Shown here: positions 18,301 to 26,098 of the stretch, piece after piece
Layout of the letters: each line of letters begins with the position of its first letter
How positions within the stretch are numbered: position 1 is the stretch's first letter
Source: Bacteroidota bacterium
Lineage (GTDB): Bacteria > Bacteroidota > Bacteroidia > Bacteroidales > FEN-979
Reading direction: 5' to 3'
NCBI GenBank assembly: GCA_016868575.1
Contig: VGGL01000020.1
Coordinates: 1-35,073 of the forward strand
Length of the DNA: 35,073 bases
Program-made: the position numbers and the translations under genes
Notes under the pieces: model-generated
What the model saw: the letters and a program-made list of their open reading frames with translations, nothing else
What the model was told of the DNA's origin: nothing
Databases searched by the model: none

Positions 18301-18508
18301 CACCCCCGACGGTACTTCCTGGCGCCCCGACCGGGTGATCCTGGAGCCCGAGAAGACGATCCTCATCGATTTTAAAACCGGTCAGCCCTATCCTTCCCAC
18401 CGGGAACAGATCAACCGGTATGCCGACCTGCTGGCAGGCATGGGCTATCAACATCTTGAAAAATATCTCATCTACCTGGGCGACAAACCCGTTGTGACCT
18501 GCGTTTGA
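15332..18508 (+). CDS. addA: AddA-type UvrD/RecB-like helicase-nuclease
   Basis: This is the helicase-nuclease subunit of the double-strand-break resection machine (RecBCD/AddAB role), 1058 residues. SF1A helicase motifs are present: Walker A SSAGSGKT (11-18), the Ia block ITFTNKAANEMKQR, motif II LIDEFQDTS, motif III VVGDGKQAIYRFRNGD, MTIHKAKGLEFPVVIYPF and motif VI LLYVVMTRAEERLYIF. A C-terminal PD-(D/E)XK nuclease follows: GKLLHRLLAE, the WRPDRVI Asp, IDFKTG and the QINRYADLL helix, so both activities look intact. The expected partner AddB is at 26181, separated by two salvage genes and a restriction island. The kinase-RapZ gene starts 1 bp after the stop codon, indicating an operon. Confidence 0.88.
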   Translation: MTTGNLTVYRSSAGSGKTFTLVKEYLSLVLEDQDNYRHILAITFTNKAANEMKQRVLSGLKLLSGITQTATDKETRDYQNLLKAVITKTHLKEQQINHRAADVLQLILHNYADFAIGTIDSFFHRVIRTFAFDMHIPANFNVEVDADDMLQRGVDRLIASTGLDEQLTKLLVDYVESRVEDEADWRITQDLIKYAKNLLDDEAVGRIDSLKNLDIADYFNISKKFRKAVAEFEQKVKDIGKQACSLIELSGIPYDAFFRGTQGIGGYFRNIASGRFDKLSPNSYVVSTIQEDKWMSGKATQSDKSAIESIKSDLEKFFHAIREIIEREYQLYLNRKFVGRHIYAIGTLNEIGKLIDAYKQEQNIIHVSEFNRRVAWSIIDQPVPFIYERLGERYRHFLIDEFQDTSKLQWLNLIPLIENGLASGYFSMVVGDGKQAIYRFRNGDVDQFINLPALPGSKNFALSRQREKVFRDHCREEPLAFNYRSLPDIVAFNNDFFSVVSSVLQVDLQRIYSGVAQEVPGKKEGGYVRVEFVGKPDDEDDISAEDRMIEKAYDLILQLQNVDGYHLGDIAILCRNNDKASLVAAYLMENGIDVISAESLLISSNREVRFIIHFLRCLHDPQNKISASALAFHTSPESANKLIADLVAADDNRRLLALLLDNTPLSALMMLSLYELCEAIIRLFELNKKPSPYLQTFLDQIHLFSASHTQGLAGFLQWWDEHANKLSIIVPEGIDAVRIMTIHKAKGLEFPVVIYPFAGEKSMLTRSYYWREFEDNLAPKMDYVILPFKGLKQSAFSDDYEEEKQRTRLDTLNLLYVVMTRAEERLYIFSKTPSKSTENVNTIDNSGKYLGYYLKQKGLWDDERQVYEFGAKSGKRSVISQPGQEAEILSAFPSSSWQQQAHIRLRAPQHWDFADPTRKTRFGKLLHRLLAETHSADELPDAIRRLSDMGVIPAGEVAEVQRQAERLLSDPLVAPFFQPGLEIRTEAEILTPDGTSWRPDRVILEPEKTILIDFKTGQPYPSHREQINRYADLLAGMGYQHLEKYLIYLGDKPVVTCV

Positions 18509-18509
18509 T

Positions 18510-19952
18510 ATGAAAGAAATGAACATCGAACAACAAATATGCGAGGCCTGGCACAGGCTGACCAAGGAGACTATCGATAAACCGGCCTTTCTGCCGCAGT
18601 CTGGCTCTTATCGAAAATACTACCGGCTGGAAACCGGAAAGAAAACCATCATCGGCGTTTACAACGAAGACCTGAAAGAAAACAAGGCGTTCCTGGATTT
18701 TACGCATCATTTCCTGAAGCACAAACTCCCAGTTCCGAACATCCTCGGTGTTGATCCTGATCAAAAGATATATTTCCTGGAAGATCTCGGCGATGAAACC
18801 CTCTTTTCATTTCTTCAGAAAAACAGAAGTGAAGGTGTACTTCCGGTATCGGTAAAACAGGCTTACAGACGGGTGCTGGAGCTGTTACCACTGTTCCAGG
18901 TTAAAGCCGGAAATGAACTCGATTATTCCGCCTGCTATCCGCGGCCTGCTTTTGACCGGCAATCAATGCACTGGGATCTCAATTACTTTAAATACTATTT
19001 TTTGAAGCTGGCCGGTATCCCGTTCGATGAGCAGAAGCTGGAGGATGACTTTCTGAACTTCATCGCCTATCTCAGTGAAGCCGGCACGGAGCATTTCATG
19101 TACCGCGATTTCCAGTCGAGGAACATCATGCTGGTGAATGGAAATCCTTATTTTATCGATTACCAGGGTGGAAGAAGAGGCGCTATACAATACGACCTCG
19201 CTTCGCTGCTCTATGATGCCAAGGCTGATTTGCCGCCAGATGTGCGGGATGAGTTGCTTGAGCATTACATTTCAGCGCTTGGAAAACATATCCCGTTGAA
19301 TCGAGCCCGGTTCTTATCCATCTTTCCCGGTTTCGTCCTGATCCGGATTTTACAGGCCCTGGGCGCCTACGGCTTCCGGGGCTACTATGAGAAAAAGACC
19401 CATTTCCTGCAAAGTGTTCCCTATGCCCTCCGGAACCTGCAATATGTCATGTCCAATTACCAACTTCCCATCACGATCCCAACCCTGATCGGGATCATCG
19501 AACGGATGACCGGTGCTGAGCTGTTTAAAGATTTTAAATCGGTTCAGTCAAACCTTACTGTATCAATCTACAGCTTTTCATACAGGAAGGCGATTCCTGA
19601 AGATCCATCCGGAAATGGGGGAGGGTTTGTCTTCGATTGCCGGGCGTTGCCTAACCCGGGAAAGTTTGAGGAATATCAGCATCTCACCGGTCAAGATCAG
19701 CCGGTTATTGATTTCCTGAAGAAGGAAAAAGTGGTGGAAGCATTTCTTCTCGGGGTGTTTCAGTTGGTGGATCAAAGTGTGACCCGCTATATCCAGCGTG
19801 ATTTCTCCCACCTGATGGTATCCTTCGGCTGTACCGGCGGACAACACCGGTCGGTTTTTTGCGCTGAAGCCCTCCGCCGGCATTTGCTGGAGAAGTTCTC
19901 AATCACACTCAGTGTCCATCACCACGAAATATCCGATAAAAAATCCGAATGA
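18510..19952 (+). CDS. AmgK-type amino-sugar kinase fused to RapZ C-terminal domain
   Basis: The 480-residue two-domain protein has an aminoglycoside-phosphotransferase-fold kinase at residues 1-330. Its catalytic Asp200 lies in MYRDFQSRNIML and the metal Asp217 in FIDYQGGRRGAIQYDLASLL. This is typical of AmgK, which phosphorylates MurNAc/GlcNAc at the anomeric carbon. Residues 346-475 match the C-terminal domain of RapZ: DCRALPNPGKF..Y..LTGQDQPVIDFL and SFGCTGGQHRSVFCAEAL. In E. coli that domain binds glucosamine-6-phosphate and RNA. The RapZ N-terminal P-loop domain is absent. The gene overlaps murU by 4 bp (ATGA), supporting a salvage role. Sensing by the fused domain is inference. Confidence 0.82.
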   Translation: MKEMNIEQQICEAWHRLTKETIDKPAFLPQSGSYRKYYRLETGKKTIIGVYNEDLKENKAFLDFTHHFLKHKLPVPNILGVDPDQKIYFLEDLGDETLFSFLQKNRSEGVLPVSVKQAYRRVLELLPLFQVKAGNELDYSACYPRPAFDRQSMHWDLNYFKYYFLKLAGIPFDEQKLEDDFLNFIAYLSEAGTEHFMYRDFQSRNIMLVNGNPYFIDYQGGRRGAIQYDLASLLYDAKADLPPDVRDELLEHYISALGKHIPLNRARFLSIFPGFVLIRILQALGAYGFRGYYEKKTHFLQSVPYALRNLQYVMSNYQLPITIPTLIGIIERMTGAELFKDFKSVQSNLTVSIYSFSYRKAIPEDPSGNGGGFVFDCRALPNPGKFEEYQHLTGQDQPVIDFLKKEKVVEAFLLGVFQLVDQSVTRYIQRDFSHLMVSFGCTGGQHRSVFCAEALRRHLLEKFSITLSVHHHEISDKKSE

Positions 19953-20662
19953 AGATGAAAGCAATGATCCTCGCCGCGGGGCTTGGCACGCGGCTGAAAC
20001 CGGTAACCGATTACATCCCCAAAGCTTTGGTGGAGGTGAAAGGCATCACTTTGCTGGAACTTACCCTCAACCGGCTCAGCCACTTTGGAGTTAACGATGT
20101 GATCATCAATGTGCACCATCACCATGTTCAGATCACCGATTTTCTATCCGGAAACAAGAATTTCGGTATGAACATTACGATCTCCGATGAATCGGGAGAA
20201 CTCCTCGATACGGGTGGCGGTATCCGCAAAGCAGCCTGGTTCCTGAAGAACAGCAACCCTTTCATCGTCCACAATGTGGATGTGATGTCGGACCTCAACT
20301 TTGAGAAGATGGTTCGGTTCCACCTTGAGCATCGGGCGATGGCTACGCTGGCTGTCCGTGCACGAGTCACGGAGCGTTACCTGCTGTTTGACCGCCACAT
20401 GCAGATGTGCGGATGGAAGAACATCCACAGTCGGGAAGAACATATCTCCCGCGCTGCCGAAGAGATCTATCCCTTTGCCTTCAGCGGCATCCAGGTGCTC
20501 GATCCCGCCATCTTCGACCACATGCAGGAAAAGGGTCCCTTCTCCATGACCCGGAAATATATCGAACTGGCTGCACTTCACAACATCCGCGGCTATCGCC
20601 ACGACGACGGCTTCTGGGTGGATGTGGGGAGGCTCGAAACCCTGGAAAGGTTGAATAGATGA
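19949..20662 (+). CDS. murU: MurU-like sugar-1-phosphate nucleotidyltransferase
   Basis: The 237-residue nucleotidyltransferase has the signature AMILAAGLGTRLKPVTDYIPKAL at the N-terminus (GxGxRxxPxT...PK), the DTGGGIRKA loop and the HNVDVMSDLNF metal-binding Asp. The C-terminus DDGFWVDVGRLETLERLNR is typical of short MurU/ManC-like enzymes without a hexapeptide acyltransferase domain. MurU converts MurNAc-1-phosphate and UTP to UDP-MurNAc, bypassing MurA/MurB. The translational coupling with the AmgK-like kinase upstream supports MurU over mannose- or glucose-1-phosphate transferases. It is the last gene before the AT-rich island. Confidence 0.82.
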   Translation: MKMKAMILAAGLGTRLKPVTDYIPKALVEVKGITLLELTLNRLSHFGVNDVIINVHHHHVQITDFLSGNKNFGMNITISDESGELLDTGGGIRKAAWFLKNSNPFIVHNVDVMSDLNFEKMVRFHLEHRAMATLAVRARVTERYLLFDRHMQMCGWKNIHSREEHISRAAEEIYPFAFSGIQVLDPAIFDHMQEKGPFSMTRKYIELAALHNIRGYRHDDGFWVDVGRLETLERLNR

Positions 20663-20769
20663 TGAATGTGCATAATTCTTTCGATGCTTTGCTTGCGGTT
20701 AATCTCTAATGATGATAACTTGTTGAAAAATATTTTAATTTGTCCAACCTCAATAAACAAAAATTGTAT

Positions 20770-20777
20770 TACCTTTG
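20770..20777 (+). promoter_or_regulatory. -7 box of the restriction island regulator
   Basis: TACCTTTG is a perfect TAnnTTTG match only 7 bp before the ATG at 20785. The transcript would be leaderless or nearly so from that ATG, or carry a leader of about 16 nt if translation starts at the second ATG (20800). A TTTG at 20739-20742 is a candidate -33 element but lies rather far upstream. Confidence 0.6.
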
Positions 20778-20806
20778 ACAAATTATGTCAACACAAAAAA
20801 TGTCAA
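20775..20806. promoter_or_regulatory. Putative XRE operator (TTGACA-N5-TGTCAA plus extra half-site)
   Basis: TTGACA (20775-20780) and TGTCAA (20786-20791) form a perfect 6-bp inverted repeat with a 5-bp spacer, overlapping the -7 box and the first ATG. A further half-site ATGTCAACAC begins at 20800 and repeats the sequence at 20785. The site sits where a controller protein could repress its own promoter. Binding is inference. Confidence 0.5.
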
Positions 20807-21102
20807 CACTGGGATTGAAACTTCGGGGATTGAGGGTAAAATCAGGATATTCCTTACGAAAAGCTGCTGTTGCAATAGATATTGACGTGGCCATTTTAAG
20901 CAAAATGGAACGTGGAGAAAGAAAATTCTCAAAAGAACTGGTTTTAAAACTGGCTGACCTTTATAAAGCTAATTCGGACGAACTCGTCATTGACTTTTTA
21001 AGTGAAAAAGTACTTTATGAATTGGAAGACGAAGATTTTGGACTTGAAGCACTGAAAGTGGCAGAGAAACAATTAAAATACAAAAAACAGAAAGATGTCT
21101 AA
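20785..21102 (+). CDS. XRE-family HTH regulator of the restriction island
   Basis: The 105-residue protein has a helix-turn-helix XRE domain at about residues 8-65 (LRGLRVKSGYSLRKAA..IDIDVAILSKMERGERKF, then LVLKLADLY). A C-terminal charged helical tail follows. Such small regulators lead many restriction-modification operons and act as timing controllers. There are two in-frame ATGs (20785, 20800) within a direct repeat; the second gives a 100-residue protein that still contains the whole domain. It overlaps the next gene by 8 bp, so the regulator heads the island's operon. The base composition is clearly AT-richer than murU upstream. Confidence 0.85.
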   Translation: MSTQKMSTLGLKLRGLRVKSGYSLRKAAVAIDIDVAILSKMERGERKFSKELVLKLADLYKANSDELVIDFLSEKVLYELEDEDFGLEALKVAEKQLKYKKQKDV

Positions 21103-21610
21103 ATCGGATAATATAAAACGGGCAAAGTTGCTTAGGCAACGGAAAAAGGAAAGGGAAAAACAAGCCCTGTTGAATGATAATTTACTTAAAGACCAACAAT
21201 TGTTGCGAGAAAAAGCAGAGAAAGAAAATGTTAAAATTGTTGATAGGTCAATACTTGGGGGAAAAGAAAAAATATCAACCGTTTTACTTGAAATGATTAA
21301 ACCGGTTTTTTTTACTGCACAAGACGAAGAAGATGCAAGGGGTATTGTTTCTATGGGCGTAGTTGCATGGAATTGCGGGATTATTAAACAAACTTTAGGG
21401 GAAGATAAATTAGAAGATGCTATGAGAACTTTTAAAAGCAAAGAAGACAGTTGGGAAAGAAACCTGCTGAATGAATATATTGAAATTAAATGCAATCAAT
21501 ACAGTCAGTACAATGATTTTATTACCGATTTTCAGTTGTCATTTGAACGTGACGGTAGAATGAATTTTACCGTACTGACAGGAATTGCAGAGGATATTGC
21601 AAAAACATAA
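21095..21610 (+). CDS. Conserved-looking hypothetical protein in restriction operon
   Basis: I do not recognise this 171-residue protein. The first roughly 45 residues are a highly charged, basic, probably coiled-coil helix (RQRKKEREKQALLNDNLL). The rest is acidic/helical with a WNCGIIKQTLGEDKLEDAM segment and no metal or nucleotide motif. No signal peptide or membrane segment is seen. It overlaps the HTH gene by 8 bp and precedes mod by 12 bp, so it is co-transcribed with the restriction genes and may be an accessory or control protein. That role is inferred only from position. Confidence 0.7.
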   Translation: MSKSDNIKRAKLLRQRKKEREKQALLNDNLLKDQQLLREKAEKENVKIVDRSILGGKEKISTVLLEMIKPVFFTAQDEEDARGIVSMGVVAWNCGIIKQTLGEDKLEDAMRTFKSKEDSWERNLLNEYIEIKCNQYSQYNDFITDFQLSFERDGRMNFTVLTGIAEDIAKT

Positions 21611-21622
21611 ATAATTAGAGCT

Positions 21623-22720
21623 ATGCCAACACTCCAATTTAAAGGGAAAAACATAATCTGGAACCACCATTTGGCTGTTCCGTTTCATACTTTGGACGAA
21701 GTACCCGAACTGCATTACCAGCCCGAAAAGGCAAACCTGCCTGACGGCAAGGCAGGCGGAAACATGATAATTGAGGGAGATAACCTCATTGCTTTAAAAG
21801 CTTTGCTTCCACAATTTGCAGGGAAAGTAAAGTGTGTTTGTATTGACCCGCCATACAACACGGGAAATGACAATGGACAAGGGAAAGGTTGGATTTACAA
21901 TGATAATGTAAGCAGTCCATTATTAAAAGAATGGTTTGAACAAGAAGTTTCAATTGATGACTTAACAAGGCATGATAAATGGCTTTGTATGATGAGTCCA
22001 AGACTTAAACTAATACGAGATTTACTTTCAGAAGATGGAGTAATTTTTATCAGTATTGATGATAATGAAATTTATAATCTTCGTCAATTAATGAATGAGA
22101 TTTTTGGGGAGGAAAATTTTATAGCAATTCTGCCAACTGTAATGAACTTAAAAGGAAATAATGACCAGTATGCTTTTTCAGGCACACATGAATATACTTT
22201 AGTTTTTGCAAAAGATAAAAATATGAGCATGTTTTATCAATTTGAATTAGATGAGGAAGAAAATGAAACATGGGACGAAGATGAAAAAGGTTTTTTTAAA
22301 AAAGGAAGTGGGTTATTAGCAACATCTGAAGGAAAAAATAGAGAAGATAGACCTTACATGTATTTCCCAATCTTAATTAAAAACAATAAAGTTGAATTGA
22401 TTTCCTTTGATGAGTATAAAAATGTTTATTACTTATGTACAGGCGAAAATCTGGCAGCAGAAGACAAAATAAATGAAGCGGATTATTACGTTGGCGAATA
22501 TGGCAAACAAGCCATTTATCTGGTTTACAAACAGGATTATGAAACACTAACTCGTCTTGCACTCAATTTAACTCTTGCCGAAAAAATAAAAGAACAGCAA
22601 CCGGGCAAAAAACCGATTGTGTATGCACCGTCATGCTTTTTGGTCGAGGAGTATTTAACCGACAATCAAATTGAATACGTTGGTATTCCTTATAATTTGT
22701 TTCAAAGGAGGGAAAAATGA
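21623..22720 (+). pseudogene. mod: Type III DNA-methyltransferase (Mod) with internal deletion
   Basis: The open frame is 365 residues; intact type III Mod proteins are usually well over 500. The N-terminal half is a good beta-class adenine methyltransferase: IIEGDNLIALKALLP, catalytic motif IV DPPYNTG (75-81), then DKWLCMMSPRL and GVIFISIDDNE. At about residues 260-265 (near nt 22405) it passes directly into what looks like the extreme Mod C-terminus (EYGKQAIYLVYKQDY...QIEYVGIPYNLFQR). Most of the target-recognition region and the SAM-binding FxGxG motif, which follow motif IV in this class, are missing. The frame is kept, so a protein may be made, but it is unlikely to methylate. It also carries a palindromic insertion (21736-21756). 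The 3' end overlaps the dinD-like gene by 4 bp. Confidence 0.78.
21736..21756. repeat. GC-rich palindromic insert inside mod
   Basis: CCTGCCT and AGGCAGG flank GACGGCA, a 7-bp inverted repeat that is strikingly GC-rich against its AT-rich surroundings. It encodes LPDGKAG between QPEKAN and GNMIIEGDN, where Mod proteins normally read straight through. It resembles small palindromic elements that insert in frame in protein genes. The mechanism and family are inferred. Confidence 0.65.
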
Positions 22721-23562
22721 AAAGAGAATTGGTAAGAACGCTAACAGATACTTTTCAGGATCATTCAAATACAACAGACAATGGTATTGAATTTTGGTTT
22801 GCCAGAGATATTCAACACTTACTCGGTTATACAGAATGGCGTAACTTTACCAATGTAATCACCAAAGCAAAAACATCGTGCGAAGCCAGTGGTAACAACA
22901 TATCCGACCATTTTGTTGACATCAACAAGATGGTTAATATTGGCTCCGGAGCACAAAAACCTGTTGATGATATCATGCTTACCCGCTATGCATGTTATCT
23001 TATTGCTCAAAACGGAGATCCCAAAAAAGAGCCCATTGCATTTGCACAGAACTATTTTGCAGTTCAAACACGAAAATACGAAATAATTGAACAACGCATT
23101 AATGATTGGGAGAGATTACAGGCAAGGGAAAAACTAAGCTTATCAGAAAAAGAACTCTCAACCATTATATACGAACAAACAGGCAGCGATAAAAACTTTG
23201 GCATTATCAGAAGTAAAGGAGATACTGCTTTATTTGGCGGTAAAACTACCCAACAAATGAAAAACAAATTGGGCGTTCCCCAAGACCGTGCATTAGCCGA
23301 TTTTCTACCAACAATTACTATAAAAGCAAAAGATTTTGCAACAGAAATTACCATTTTCAATGCTAAGGAAAAAGTGCTAAAAACAGAAGGAGAAATTTCT
23401 GCTGAGCATATAAAAAACAACAAAGGTGTAAGAAAACTCCTGCTTGACCGTGGTATTAAGCCTGAAGAATTACCGGCTGAAGAGGATATTAAAGAATTAG
23501 AACGCAGGGTAAAAAGCGAAGAAAAACAAATAGGTAAAAAACCCGACAAATTAACAGAATAG
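22717..23562 (+). CDS. dinD: DinD-like protein (Bro-N type domain)
   Basis: The 281-residue protein resembles DNA-damage-inducible protein D. The N-terminal Bro/ANT-like domain has EFWFARDIQHLLGYTEWRNF (about residues 26-46) followed by a KAKTSCEASG helix. The central block has the typical DDIMLTRYACYLIAQNGDPKKEPIAFAQNYFAVQTRK. The C-terminal part is charged and helical, with GDTALFGGKTT and an ending rich in Lys/Glu. DinD homologues are often carried inside restriction-modification loci. In E. coli, DinD interacts with RecA filaments, which is suggestive next to AddAB genes. Its role here is not known. It sits in the operon, overlapping mod by 4 bp and ending 1 bp before res. Confidence 0.85.
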   Translation: MKRELVRTLTDTFQDHSNTTDNGIEFWFARDIQHLLGYTEWRNFTNVITKAKTSCEASGNNISDHFVDINKMVNIGSGAQKPVDDIMLTRYACYLIAQNGDPKKEPIAFAQNYFAVQTRKYEIIEQRINDWERLQAREKLSLSEKELSTIIYEQTGSDKNFGIIRSKGDTALFGGKTTQQMKNKLGVPQDRALADFLPTITIKAKDFATEITIFNAKEKVLKTEGEISAEHIKNNKGVRKLLLDRGIKPEELPAEEDIKELERRVKSEEKQIGKKPDKLTE

Positions 23563-23563
23563 C

Positions 23564-26098
23564 ATGTATTTAAAAAAATATCAGATAAAAGTTGTAAACG
23601 CACTCAAGCAGTTTTTGCAAACTGCCCGTGATACCAAAACATCGTTTGACATTGCGAAACAGGCATTGCCTTCAACTATGCGTCATACCTTGAATTGGGT
23701 GCAAACAACTTTTCAAACAAGCAGTTTGGAATATAAAGACCGTTGTACAAACGGATTAGGGAACAGTTATCCCCGCATGATTGTTAAAGTGCCGACAGGT
23801 GGCGGAAAAACATTGCTTGCCGTTGAATCAATCCGTGAATATCAGAACCTTTTTGCTCAAAAACGCACTGGGCTTGTGGTTTGGATTGTACCGAGCGAAA
23901 CCATTTACAGCCATACTGTTCAAAAAATCAGGGACAAAGGAAATCCGTTACGCCAATTACTTGACCAATGCAGTGGAAACCGCACCATTGTTTTGGAAAA
24001 AGGACAACGATTAACAACCAATGATATTGAAGATAATCTGGTTGTTCTTTTCGTTATGATTCAGTCAATCAGTCGCACCAATGGAAAAGAAGCGTTAAAA
24101 GTTTTTCAGGACAGTGGCGGTTACGACAGTTTTTTCCCTGCCGATAATCGTTACGACTTACATGAGCAGTTATTAAAGCAGGTTCCAAACCTTGATTTTA
24201 TTTCACCGCTTGGCACAGAGCAACCTTTAATAATGACAAGTCTTGGAAACGCAATCCGCATTTCAAAACCATTCATAATCATTGACGAAATTCACAAAGT
24301 ATTTTCTGAAAATGCCCGAAAAACCATTGACAGTTTAAATCCTGAATTTGTACTTGGTTTTTCTGCCACACCAAAAGCTGAAATGAATGTTTTGGTTACC
24401 ATTACAGGACTTGAACTTAAAGAGGAGGAAATGGTAAAACTTGACTTGCACATTCTCCCACCTATCAGCAAACAGGAGAACGACTGGAAAGCGATGGTAA
24501 AGGAAATAAAAGAACATCGCTCAACATTAGAAGAAAAGGCAAAGCAATATCAAATAGATACTGGAGTTTATATTCGTCCGACTGCATTATTGCAAGTTGA
24601 AGCAACAGGCAAAGACCAACGAGGAAAAGGAAGGATTCATAGTCTTGATGTTAAAGAATGCTTGGTTGGCCTTGAAGTAAACCCTGATGAAATTGCAATT
24701 AAAACAAGTTCGCAAAATGACATTGAAGATGTAAATCTGTTTTCGCAGGATTGTTCTATACGCTTTATCATAACAAAAGAAGCATTACGAGAAGGCTGGG
24801 ACTTTTCTTTTGCCTACATTCTGGGAATTATTCCGAATGTAAATTCAAACACAGGAGTTACCCAATTAGTCGGCAGAATTTTACGACAACCGTTTGCAAG
24901 AAAATCAGGTGTTAAAGAACTGGATGAGAGTTATGTTTATTACACAAAAGGCGATACACGAGAAATTTTAGACAGGGTTTCAACCGGATTCAAAAATGAA
25001 GGTCTTGAAGACTTGGTTACAAAATTGAAATTCCGGGATAATAAAGCAATAAACGCTACCAAAACAGTAAAGATAAAAAAAGAGTTCAGCGAGAAATTTC
25101 AAAACTCATTTTATTTGCCTGTTTGGTTAATGATTGATAAAAGCGGTTCAAAAAGGCGTTTTAACTACGAAAGCGACATAAAACCGAAAGTTGATTTTAC
25201 AAAACTGGAATTGAACGATGAATTTCTTACAAAACTTGAAAGTTCATTAAGCAACGAGACAAAAGAAAGAAAAGCATTTGCCATTACACTTGATGATTCA
25301 AGTAAAGCATCATTTGTTGAAGAACAAAACCAATCAAACGGGAAAGCAGAAATAAATATTGATTACTTAACACGCAGATTAAATGAATTAATTGAAAATC
25401 CATTTTTGGCAAGAATTTTCGGAACGAAATACTTATCACAAATTGAAGAAAAGATAGGACAGGAAAAACTTAAGGAACACTACAGTTTCATTGTTTCTCA
25501 GCTATGTAAAAAGTTTCAGGAAGAAAAGACAAAACAGGAAGAAAAAATATTTCTGGAAGAATTAAAAGCCCAAAAGCTTGTTCTTGCAGTATCCGATGAT
25601 GATACAGTCGGATTCAAAGTTCCAAAAGAGGACGTAATAACAGTAAGCCCAATTCCATGCACCTACAAATATTATCTGTTCGAAGATGTTGAATTATCAG
25701 CTATGAATACGCTTGAAAGGAAAGTTGGCGATTTGATCGATAAACAGGAAAAAATACTTTGGTGGTTCAGAAATAAAGTAAACAGAAAATGGTACTCAAT
25801 ACAAGGTTGGCAGCAAAATAAAATCAGACCTGACTTTATAGCAGCTAAAAAGTCGGAGGGAAATCGTCTTGAATTGGTTTATATCATTGAAAGCAAAGGA
25901 GAACACCTTCTTGGAAACATTGATACAACCTACAAAAAGAAAGTTCTCGATATAATGACAGAGCAGAAACAACACAAAAAAATTAAAGCATACCAAACAC
26001 AGATTCCATTTGAAGAATATGTGATTAATGACAAAGTTGAATGCTATTTAATTGAGCAGGGAAAAGAGGAAGAAAATATCAAAGAGATTTTGAAATGA
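23564..26098 (+). CDS. res: Type III restriction endonuclease, Res subunit
   Basis: The 844-residue SF2 translocase-nuclease works with Mod to translocate or slide and cut DNA. Motifs: Walker A PTGGGKT (77-83), DEIH box (241-244), GFSATP (265-270), a motif V region with EALREGWDFSFAYIL, and motif VI QLVGRILRQPFA (434-445). The C-terminal nuclease is intact: Asp757 in IRPDF, then Glu776-x-Lys778 in IIESKGEHL. It is somewhat shorter than many Res proteins, but no core motif is missing. Codon and base composition are AT-rich like the rest of the island. Known type III Res subunits need their Mod partner for site recognition, so with the damaged Mod upstream it is probably inactive unless Mod comes from elsewhere. 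Confidence 0.9.
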   Translation: MYLKKYQIKVVNALKQFLQTARDTKTSFDIAKQALPSTMRHTLNWVQTTFQTSSLEYKDRCTNGLGNSYPRMIVKVPTGGGKTLLAVESIREYQNLFAQKRTGLVVWIVPSETIYSHTVQKIRDKGNPLRQLLDQCSGNRTIVLEKGQRLTTNDIEDNLVVLFVMIQSISRTNGKEALKVFQDSGGYDSFFPADNRYDLHEQLLKQVPNLDFISPLGTEQPLIMTSLGNAIRISKPFIIIDEIHKVFSENARKTIDSLNPEFVLGFSATPKAEMNVLVTITGLELKEEEMVKLDLHILPPISKQENDWKAMVKEIKEHRSTLEEKAKQYQIDTGVYIRPTALLQVEATGKDQRGKGRIHSLDVKECLVGLEVNPDEIAIKTSSQNDIEDVNLFSQDCSIRFIITKEALREGWDFSFAYILGIIPNVNSNTGVTQLVGRILRQPFARKSGVKELDESYVYYTKGDTREILDRVSTGFKNEGLEDLVTKLKFRDNKAINATKTVKIKKEFSEKFQNSFYLPVWLMIDKSGSKRRFNYESDIKPKVDFTKLELNDEFLTKLESSLSNETKERKAFAITLDDSSKASFVEEQNQSNGKAEINIDYLTRRLNELIENPFLARIFGTKYLSQIEEKIGQEKLKEHYSFIVSQLCKKFQEEKTKQEEKIFLEELKAQKLVLAVSDDDTVGFKVPKEDVITVSPIPCTYKYYLFEDVELSAMNTLERKVGDLIDKQEKILWWFRNKVNRKWYSIQGWQQNKIRPDFIAAKKSEGNRLELVYIIESKGEHLLGNIDTTYKKKVLDIMTEQKQHKKIKAYQTQIPFEEYVINDKVECYLIEQGKEEENIKEILK

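Noticed and set aside
22717-23562. The dinD-like gene as the missing C-terminal half of Mod
   Set aside because: It has its own start, the Bro-N/DinD pattern and no FxGxG SAM-binding motif.
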